From assembly GCA_012934845.2 (NCBI GenBank), contig WNNJ02001739.1, forward strand, positions 1-64,000: a stretch of DNA of 64,000 bases, in the 5' to 3' direction. The stretch's first letter is position 1. Every line of letters begins with the position of its first letter. The notes below the pieces were generated by a model that saw nothing but the letters and a program-made list of their open reading frames with translations, made no database searches and was not told the DNA's origin. Source of the stretch: Pomphorhynchus laevis (taxonomy: Eukaryota > Acanthocephala > Palaeacanthocephala > Echinorhynchida > Pomphorhynchidae). Position numbers and translations under genes: made by a program. Below, piece by piece: positions 56,013-64,000 of this stretch.

Positions 56013-56125
56013 TTTAGTTTGTTTGAAAGCAAACTTGTAAATTACATTTATAAAAACCGAATTTTTAATTGAGTGTATTCGATGTTTTAATTGAATTCAA
56101 CTTACTTCGCTTTACTCGACTTGAT

Positions 56126-56925
56126 GAGGTCTAATAAAACGGTCCTATTGTGTAAAATAATTTCCTCGACTCTTCGAAGTGGTATGATTACCATGATTAC
56201 GGTGACGAGAAACGAGCAAGTGCACCCATTTAATAAAGCTACGATCAACAAGCCTAAGATGGTTCGGTCATATTAAACAGAGCATGTTAATGCGTATCCA
56301 AAGCAATGTAATACTCGTAATGGTTTATCATAAACTAGAACTCACACGACAAACAAATTTTACTAGACACAGTACGATCCCTAGACAAACATAAATCAAT
56401 TCACTTTACTATACTCGACTCTGGGAATGTATAAGAATAAGCAGAGAATCATTTTAAACATATGTGGGAACCTGCGGCTTCCTAGGCCAACCAGTGAGGC
56501 CTCTGATGTAAATGTAATTCCTATTTTTAAAAACAATTTTGTTGGTCTAAATTTATTTTTAGACGAACAAAAAATTATTGATTTTAATTTTAATTTTTTA
56601 AAATTAAATTATTAAATTAAATTATTTTAATATTATTTTAATTTTTTATTCACTCATTGTCATCGATAAAAGCAATTGGTAAGAGTGTACTAAACTGAAT
56701 CTTTTTAATAAGTGTTTTTAAAATTCGGTTTTTGCTCAAAATAAGAATCGGAAATGGTTTGATAAGGTGATGTTGCGGCTTTTTTAAATTAGCCTTTTTA
56801 AATTTCTTTTTTAAAATAGCTTTAAGTCTTACAAGTTAAGATTATTGTTTTAATAATATTTAAATAATATTCGCGATGTTGTCTATAGTAAAGGGGATAG
56901 ACGGCTACCCAAGTGAATATGTTGA
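56126..56925. other. No recognised gene
   Basis: AT-rich with a third partial copy of the ACTCGACT phrase near 56410. Short open frames have no recognisable motifs. Confidence 0.45.
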
Positions 56926-56929
56926 ATTG

Positions 56930-57180
56930 AATGTCCGACGGAGTCGCAGGGGTCATTATCTCGCGTACGAGCAAGACAAATTGGAAGGTCGACAATGGTG
57001 TCACGATTGTCACGCAGAATGAGAAAGTTGTGGAACGCATTGCCTCACGACATCATGACTGCGTCATCATTGATCCAATTCAAAGCCATGGTCAACATTT
57101 GGATAAGACACGCTGATCGAGGCAACATTGGAAGTTCTTATCCTTGATTTGGTTATAATTGATATGTTCGTTTAATGTTT
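56930..57180 (+). mobile_element. 3' end of an L2/CR1- or Jockey-type LINE
   Basis: A plus-strand frame near 57030-57115 encodes LWNALPHDIMTASSLIQFKA, the W-N-x-L-P...S-L-x-x-F-K signature at the extreme C-terminus of many LINE ORF2 proteins. It is markedly G+C-richer than its surroundings. Confidence 0.65.
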
Positions 57181-57479
57181 TGTAACGTACGATGAGCGGG
57201 CAAAACGGCATTTTCGTTCAGAGCCCTGTATATAATAAAGTAAATTTGATTATTTAAAGAGTTAAATCCAATTAAAAGATCACGAAAATGACTGTTTACT
57301 GTTCGAATGATTTGTGATCGTTTTTTGCTAAAACATCCGAAAACCGCTTTTAAGTCTAAAATCTTTTTTAATATGGACTATTCGAAAATTTTCAACCCAT
57401 AAGAATGCCGAATAAATTGAAACGAAGCTTGACAAAAGAAAATAGGATCTTTAATTAAGATGCTAGGGAATTTAAATAT

Positions 57480-59180
57480 TTTAAGTGAGTTATGAAGGCT
57501 AAATGTTTTGTTCGCTTTGTGATACCGTAATACAAGCATTCACGAAATTCAATAAGCATTAAATTTTCTTACTCATAAAGACAATAAATATACCAAACTA
57601 GAGGGTGAGTCTCGAAAGTTAAAGCTACAGAAACTGAAAGAAGAAAAAAAGCGATTTCTCCATTTAAAAAATTTTTGAATAAAAGAATTGTTCTTGGGAA
57701 CAAAGGTAAGCCATTCATCGATTCAGAACTCATGAAGGAATGGTAAGAATATTAGAAGTGGTAAGATGCATTGAACCGGATAAAGTTAACAAATATAAAA
57801 AGGTGCCTCTTATAAGTAAAACTAATAGTCGCGGCACAAATTGGCATGTGATGTAGCTGAAAAATGTAATTCAAAAAGAAAATGTATTTTATTCGAGCTG
57901 TAACTGATGAATTTCAATTATACGAATAACTGCTTGCTTTGGACACTCTTAAAGATAGGGAAAGGGATATTGATATTTTTGTTTCAAAGATCATGTAACA
58001 AATTAGGACTAGACATTAGAACCGATAAGTGCGTGTACAGCGATAGTGCTAAAGTTTTGATTGCTAAAAACGAAAGATTGATTGAAAATAAATAAATTTA
58101 TTAAAAAAGGATTTATTGTATTTTTCGTAAAATCTTTACGAAAAATCTGCCATCTTAAATGATACTTTGCCAAATCTTATAAGTAAACTATATTGGAGAA
58201 AATTCCACAATACATCGTCAATTTCGAAGCTGATGTTGGATAATGAAATAATTAGTGTTAATTTACCTTATCATTCAAACCCACGGTAGCTATCATTCAA
58301 AAGTACGGTGGCTATCATTCATTTTTGAATGCCTCTTCATTCAAAAGTACAGTGGCTGTAATTCACAATCAACAAATATTGTGAATTATCAGATCGAAAC
58401 TTTTACAGATATGTTGCATGTTTTATGATGTCGAAGCAATATGATTAGACATACATTATCGCAAGGCAGACATAAATCTATTTATGATATGTTGCAAAAT
58501 AACTCAGACATTCAGCAAAAAGTTGATGTTTTACAAGTCTCTTTTGGCTCAATCAAAATTTTCAGAAAAATACTTTACCCAGTTTACCAAGGTGATGTGT
58601 GAAAATGAAGAGATCTCTGGATCTTTTGAAGAATACAAGTCAGTTTTAGACCCATTAGTAGAATAATACAATAAAAGTATCAGTGATTTTGAAACACATG
58701 ATATAACATTAAAACCTGTTTTTCAGTCTCATTTCGTTGATGTATCTAAGGATCCCGATGAATTACAAATGAACACATTGAAATGTCCGAAGTTGATATT
58801 CTGAAATTCCAGTTTGACAAAAGAGAAGATCCCGTTGAAATTTGGAGAATGGCAATAGAATATCCACGCCTTTGTAAACATGCGACTGATTTTCTGCTTT
58901 TCTACAACGCTGTGAATACACATTCTCGTAAATGACGCAAATCAAGAATTTATTGAGAGCAAAGTTGGCATATGGGTGTTTAGAAAACCAATTGAAACTG
59001 AGAACAACTATGATAGAACCTTACATCAAAAAACTTTATGAGAGGAACAAAATCAAAGAACTCATTAATTAATAAATATTGGCAAAATGACAAACAGAAA
59101 ACATTTATTTGCGGCGTCTTTGAGTAACGATGAATTATACAGTGGCCTTACAGAAGAAAAAGGAAATAGGATTTTAATTG
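57480..59180 (+). mobile_element. hAT (ZBED-type) transposon fossil
   Basis: Scattered frames follow the order of ZBED/FAM200-like hAT transposases. A C-x-x-C BED-like start lies near 57505-57530, RAVTDEFQLYE and LKDRERDIDIF near 57890-57985, a mid-region frame at 58484-58666 ends SGSFEEYKSVLDPLVE, and a tail (KFQFDKREDPVEIWRMAIEY) lies near 58805-58865. Many stops separate them. Terminal inverted repeats were not found. A fragment of the same element is at 37262-37430. Confidence 0.65.
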
Positions 59181-59359
59181 CATGGTTTATTCTGTAAATT
59201 ATTATTAATAAATTATTATTAAATTATTATCTTATACTGAAATATACTTATTATCTTATACTTATTATCTTATCATTAAATGAATTAATTCGTTAATTGC
59301 AACACTTTCATTCATTTATTATTATTTTGTTTATTAAAGTTATTTATATTAAATTTTAG

Positions 59360-59437
59360 AGATCTGAGCAATAATCTGATTTACTATCTCAATCTGGGAT
59401 TTTCGTATCCATTTAGTTCAAATATCGCTATATCAAT
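59360..59437 (+). CDS. LRR exon C2
   Basis: 78 bp, acceptor AAATTTTAG; the donor GTTGGT is weak. It encodes DLSNNLIYYLNLGFSYPFSS and closes ISM. The DLSNNLIYYL core is strong. The 47-base intron to C3 supports the donor. Confidence 0.65.
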
Positions 59438-59484
59438 GTTGGTTCAATAACCTAAGTTTGTAAATTTGATGAAATTTATTTTAG

Positions 59485-59547
59485 AGATCTTTCTGAAAAT
59501 AATAAAAGTCTTTATGCCGCATGCTACTTTGTTGACAACGGTGAAAC
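59485..59547 (+). CDS. LRR exon C3
   Basis: 63 bp, acceptor TATTTTAG and donor GTGAGT. It encodes DLSENNKSLYAACYFVDNGE. The core is canonical, and the closing is shortened and leads into the small exon at 59603. Confidence 0.65.
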
Positions 59548-59602
59548 GTGAGTGCAAATAAGTTGCTCTTAATTTAATATTAAATATTCAATATCGACTA
59601 AG

Positions 59603-59638
59603 CGTAAATAAACTTAAGATACAAAACTTCAATCTATT
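59603..59638 (+). CDS. Half-repeat LRR exon C4
   Basis: 36 bp, acceptor GACTAAG and donor GTATGT, phase 2. It encodes VNKLKIQNFNLL, a repeat tail. The intron before it is 55 bases. Upstream bases also read in frame as repeat-like (YRLS), so an older, longer exon may have lost its acceptor. Confidence 0.45.
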
Positions 59639-59639
59639 G

Positions 59640-60155
59640 TATGTAATTGACTTATCCTATGTCGTATGAAATGCTATTTCCAATATTTATTTAAATATTG
59701 TTTACGAATAAAGAATCAGATGTTGATAAAATAAACACTGATATTTACTGAAAATTTAACTTTTAATTATTTAAAGAGACAATGGAAAATTACACTAAAA
59801 ATTTTATAGGTATTTAACTGATCTCTTTATTCGCTCAATTAAGTAAAACGTTGCCAAATAAAGTCGCTTTGTCCACTTCATTGTATTCTATTTTATTATC
59901 AACTTTTTTATTATACAAGTTTTTTTATACGTACATTTAATATATTGAACTATAATATAGCATCTTCGGAAAAGAAGATGAAACATGGAATACATCGTCA
60001 CAAATACATTAATTATCTATAACATAATTAATTGTAAATAAATAAAGATTTTCTCAATAAAAAATGGTGAAAAATATAAATAAATAACAGGTCAGTTACA
60101 GAAAATCAAAGGAAATAAACAATACAGCAAGTGAAGTCTTCTTTCATGATCACGG
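59640..60155. other. AT-rich spacer
   Basis: No gene recognised. Confidence 0.5.
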
Positions 60156-60159
60156 CCTC

Positions 60160-61110
60160 AAATCCAGGGGGATCTGAGCCCCCGACCGATCCAAGACGCC
60201 GCTTTCCGACTAAACAACCCGGAGTATTTTACCCCCGATAGATCCTGTGTGCGGACTATTCTGGGTAAATGAGAGACGAGTAGTTTAAGAAACCTAAGTA
60301 TTTGCTCTGGAAGACGTCCTCTCGAAAAGAAGAATAATCCCGAGATAGCCCAAGTGCACCAAAGGCGAACCTGGGTTTCCCTTTCAATGACATATGCTGG
60401 GCCCGTTAAAGGCCCACCTAGCTTATTTCAGGAGATACGTTTAAGTCTATCCAGTCAGCTTTCGCCGACCAGTTCACCGTAGGGGTGAACCCCAGGTATT
60501 TTACTCGACTTGTGAAGGTAGGGAGTGGTTCAGAAGCAAATATGGAGGAGAGCGCAGAGAGTGCTAATCTCTTAAGTTTTTTCTTTGTTGCAGTGGTGCC
60601 ATGAAAGACAACCGCCTGCGATTTGGCAGAGTTTAAAATAAGATTGGATTGTGTAATTGGTCTTTTTATCTTAAAAAGAAGCGGAAGATTTCAGAGACTA
60701 CGTCCTTGCACCTGTGTCCAGCGAACAGGGCTGTGGTGTCATCAGCGTACACCACAAGACGTTGTTCGCGTTTAAATATTTTGAATAGGTTAATGAAGGC
60801 AGCAAGATATAAGATAGGAGAAAGAGGTGAACCTTGAGGCACACCCGTAATAGGGTCAAGCTGGCACGCATCAGGGTCGTCTTCATAAAAAATCGCTTGG
60901 TGTGCCGCAGGATCATCACTCTGTTAACGATTCTCGCAGGCAACCCGAGGGACCTGAGAGAAGAGATCACAAAGGGAATGGAGATGCGGTCAAATGCAGC
61001 AGAAAAGTCGAGGAAAACAGCAACAACAAGACGATGGCTGTTATCGCGACAAAACTGCTTCACCTCAAAAACTGCTAAATGGACCGAGCGACCTTTTCAA
61101 ACCCATGAAT
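60160..61110 (-). mobile_element. I/Jockey-like LINE RT fragment
   Basis: The minus strand matches 49250-50190 closely. It includes VVAVFLDFSAAFDRISIPFV (intact catalytic block, 60698-61063), the DDTTAL region near 60740, and the RVKYLGFT region near 60500. It is better conserved at the catalytic block than the 46790 copy, but the 5' half is missing and the frame is broken. Confidence 0.8.
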
Positions 61111-61522
61111 ACCTGGATAATTAATTGTGACAAAAGTCTGCTTTTGTTTGCTAATGCCGTTTTAGACAGCGGCGATAGATGCCCAGAAATTCGCCGCCGC
61201 GTTATGAGCAGCGTACAATCAGCAAATTGTTGGCTGGTAACCGTTATAAAAGATCTGTGTGTATTTTGTGGTGTGGTTTTTTTCTAGAACGAAAGACAGA
61301 AGTGTTACACTTTTTTGCGCTCCTGTTTGAATTTACATTAATATTTATCGTTGCATCGAATTAAGCCAGCCCACCGCCTTGTTTTTATTGTCTTGCTATC
61401 TGCACTCGATATTAAGACTTCTTCCATTAGAGGCAATTATATTGCAAAATATAGTATGCCTCTATTATATCGCAAAATATTATAAATTGATAAATATTAT
61501 ATTGCAAGCATTTCTAAACTAG
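61111..61522. other. Spacer
   Basis: 61150-61230 is G+C-richer (GCGGCGATAG...CGCCGCCGCG) without a recognised domain. The rest is AT-rich. Confidence 0.4.
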
Positions 61523-61591
61523 GTTAGTTGTCCGAAATAATCGTTTCAAAGAATGCAGTACATCAATGAATTATTCCTTGCCTGTCACAAG
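61523..61591 (+). CDS. LRR exon C5
   Basis: 69 bp, acceptor TAAACTAG and donor GTAAGA. It encodes LVVRNNRFKECSTSMNYSLP and closes VT plus a split codon. LVVRNNRF is a good core. The 3' half and donor are duplicated at 61775-61810 with the first half missing. Confidence 0.65.
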
Positions 61592-62950
61592 GTAAGACCA
61601 TCATTTTCTTCAGTAATTAATATATCTAAAGTATAGACATTTATTTGAAGTGTTAAAATTAATATTTGCTTGATAGATGTTCATTATTATTTTATTTATT
61701 ATGTTTGATGATATAAGATATATATTATGTTTGATGATATATTTATTATATTTGATGACATACTGAAGAATGTAAATCAATGAATTATTCCTTGCCTGTC
61801 ACAAGGTAAGACCATCAATTTCTTCAAATAAATATTGATTTCTTCAAATCAATATAGAAATTGATTTCAAGTGTTAAAATTAATATTTGCTTGATAGATG
61901 TTCATTATTATTTTATTTATTATGTTTGATGATATAAGTTAATAACATTTGTTTAAAATTTGTTGTTTTTATATTTATACCCAGATATCTATTTATCAAT
62001 AGTATTAGCTTTTTAAGAATAATAGTATTTTTATATTATACTCATTATAATAACACGCATAAATACATAATACTGTTGTTTTTGTAAATTTATAAATAAT
62101 GATGTATTTATTTCATTTATATTTCAATATTTTAATGTGTTATTTTTATATTCATATCTAGATATATTTTATCAAGAATTAATTATATTCTTTTTTTTAT
62201 AAATTCATATATTTAATCTTTATTATAGGTTACAACTGTTTAGTTTGGGTTATTTAAATATCCAAATTAAAATATATTAAAATATTTTAATTTTTAAATA
62301 TAAAAATTATATATAGTTATATATAGTTGGGTTATACATCTAGATATATACCATCTTTATCAACAATATTGGTTTTATTTAGATTAATATCAATAAGATT
62401 AATCCATAATTATTAAAATTTTATTATTTTATAAGAATAAAACCAACTGAATAAATTTGTTTATCGTTTGAACAAATCACTTTAATTCATCATATTAATA
62501 TACACATAAATCAAGTAAACATAAAATCTATAAAATGATTATTTTATATTATTAATTAATGATAATGATTATTATTATCAATATTATTTTTATTAAGATA
62601 AATTTTAAGATTCAAAATATTATATAAGATATATTTATAATATTATTAAGGATTTAGAAAAATGTTTATATATTCAATTCATATATTTAAATAATTTGTT
62701 TAAAACATATTAATTGTAAATTTTTATGCTACATTTATAAAATGATTGTTATATATTATTTATATTATTATCAATATTATTTTTATTACATTTATATATT
62801 ATATTTAATTGTTTACTTAATACTTCATTTTTAGCAACTTAAAATTGTAAATTTTATTATTTTTTCTTTCTCTGTCGCAAACTTTGCATTTGAGTTTACT
62901 TATTTTTTACATTTGTTCTTATTTGCGTTGTTTTGAATATTATTTTCTCT
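61592..62950 (+). repeat. AT-rich region with local tandem duplication
   Basis: A block of about 150 bp around CCTTGCCTGTCACAAGGTAAG to TATGTTTGATGATATAAG (61575-61720) recurs at 61790-61940. Beyond 61960 the sequence is nearly all A and T, with no gene seen. Confidence 0.65.
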
Positions 62951-62954
62951 TTAG

Positions 62955-63018
62955 CATCCGGATTAATGGCAATCAATGCGATGGTGCTGATCCCGAATTA
63001 TGTGTTATAAGGCGTTAA
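62955..63018 (+). CDS. Possible terminal exon of LRR group C
   Basis: After TCTCTTTAG, one base plus IRINGNQCDGADPELCVIRR and TAA read in the array's phase. I-x-x-N-G-N-x-C-D resembles the entry of an LRR C-terminal cap, but the exon stops after two cysteines. It is moderately G+C-rich against its surroundings. It could be chance. Confidence 0.35.
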
Positions 63019-63035
63019 AGAATTTTCGGTTCTTG

Positions 63036-63200
63036 ATTTTCGTGGAATAGGTTTTTGTTTTACAGTTCGAACAGGTTAAGTCAATAGTCCACATTTCTTG
63101 ATATAAAAAAAAACTATTTTTTCTATCGATTCATATTTAAAGAATAATAAACAATACTTAGTTTGTTAAAATTCAATTATTTCAAGCCTTACAAATCCAG
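63036..63200 (+). repeat. Direct duplication, left copy
   Basis: TGATTTTCGTGGAATAGG to TTCAAGCCTTACAAA matches 63840-64000 over its whole length with few differences. The copies are about 800 bp apart and bracket the two hairpins. Confidence 0.85.
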
Positions 63201-63234
63201 AAATGTTGTTAAAAGTTAATTTAATCCAATAAAC

Positions 63235-63271
63235 CAATTTTGTTAAACGACGCAGACGTTTAACAAAATTG
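63235..63271. repeat. Perfect 15-bp hairpin with CGCAGA loop
   Basis: CAATTTTGTTAAACG pairs exactly with CGTTTAACAAAATTG around the 7-base loop ACGCAGA. Confidence 0.9.
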
Positions 63272-63280
63272 CGTGCATAT

Positions 63281-63319
63281 GCTTGCCTGCATATGCGCAG
63301 ACGACATATGCAGGCAAGC
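63281..63319. repeat. Second perfect 15-bp hairpin with CGCAGA loop
   Basis: GCTTGCCTGCATATG pairs exactly with CATATGCAGGCAAGC around the 9-base loop CGCAGACGA. It lies ten bases after the first hairpin. Confidence 0.9.
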
Positions 63320-63839
63320 TGTTCCACGTTTCGTTGATTATGTCACAGATCATAGCACAATTCGTATTTGGACGGAGTAAATTTAAAGCAAATACTATCA
63401 AATAACTTTACAGGATCAAATACACACATTAATATAAATTTAATGTATTTAAATTCATTATTGCATACCACTCAACAAAAACAAAATTCTAGAATATAGC
63501 ACGCGCACAGTTGCTGAGCTGTTCAACAAGAGCAGTTATTGCAATGTCATTACATATAAGAAAATATAGATATCGACTTTCACAACTATACTCTCTTCGC
63601 AACGAGTATTGCGAATGTGTGGAAAACAATTATTGTAACCATCGATTCATAAGATTTTTTGAATTTTAATAATCGTTATTTTATTAAATTCAGATATTGA
63701 CAAACCCACATATAAAAGATTAGAAAATTTAATAAACTTTTATTTTGTTTAATTCTGAGCTTATTATGTTTGAACAAAATTTAACATTTATTTTGTTGTT
63801 GATTTGATAGAATCAAATAACTAACTCTTACTCAAGCAT
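63320..63839. other. AT-rich sequence between duplicate copies
   Basis: No gene recognised. Confidence 0.5.
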
Positions 63840-64000
63840 TTGATTTTCGTGGAATAGGTTTTTGTTTTACATTTCGAAAAGGTTAAGTCAATAGTCCACA
63901 TTTCTTGATATAAAAAACTATTTTTTTCTATCGATTCATATTTAACGAATAATAAACAATATTTAATCTGTTAAAATTCAATTATTTCAAGACTTACAAA
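63840..64000 (+). repeat. Direct duplication, right copy
   Basis: Partner of 63036-63200. It is cut by the window edge, so the unit may continue. Confidence 0.85.

Noticed and set aside
1-64000. CRISPR array, tRNA or rRNA genes
   Set aside because: No regular short repeats with unique spacers, no cloverleaf with intact promoter boxes, and no rRNA-like conserved text was found.

Overview
The window is AT-rich eukaryotic DNA from a repeat-laden animal genome. There are no bacterial-type operons; coding pieces are short exons with GT..AG introns or decayed retroelements. The element mix (I/Jockey-like, L2/CR1-like and restriction-endonuclease LINEs, Penelope-like elements, a ZBED-type hAT) and introns as short as 43-55 bp point to an invertebrate metazoan. 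I cannot name the species, and no tRNA, rRNA or CRISPR locus was recognised.

The main host signal is a long plus-strand series of tiny exons, each of 60-78 bp. Each opens with the third base of a codon, encodes one leucine-rich repeat (LRR) of about 23 residues, and closes with the first two bases of the next codon, so all introns are phase 2. I find about 20 in 20175-30197, seven in 39124-44812 and six in 50921-61591, plus weaker, decayed or terminal candidates. The best neighbours are separated by introns of 43-55 bp. Known LGR-type receptor ectodomains use the same one-repeat-per-exon, phase-2 design, but no transmembrane or receptor module is visible here. Because all exons are symmetric, any could be skipped or swapped without shifting the frame.

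Layout: 1-185 tail of a minus-strand I/Jockey-like LINE; 470-2830 LINE with CCHC and restriction-like endonuclease remnants; 3645-11050 AT-rich dispersed repeats with a Penelope-like fragment inside inverted flanks (8283-9215); 11290-12100 LTR-retrotransposon fossil; 12595-14960 minus-strand LINE; 15310-18060 Penelope-like element with repeated flanks; 18061-20170 AT-rich, with a possible start exon; 20175-30197 LRR exons interrupted by a foldback element and local duplications; 30597-36440 L2/CR1-like LINEs with a 12-bp minisatellite; 36960-38400 LINE, hAT and Penelope scraps; 39124-44812 second LRR group; 44985-46015 a 392-bp satellite ending in an (AT)n run; 46790-50200 the most complete I/Jockey-like LINE; 50921 an LRR exon; 51475-54960 Penelope terminal repeat abutting a minus-strand LINE; 55941-57180 decayed LRR exon and LINE 3' end; 57480-59180 hAT fossil; 59360-63018 LRR exons around another LINE copy; 63036-64000 a direct duplication flanking two perfect hairpins.

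Whether the three LRR groups are one gene stretched by transposon insertion, separate genes, or partly pseudogenes cannot be settled from sequence alone. Several exons have lost a splice site or frame, so the array has evolved by duplication and decay.
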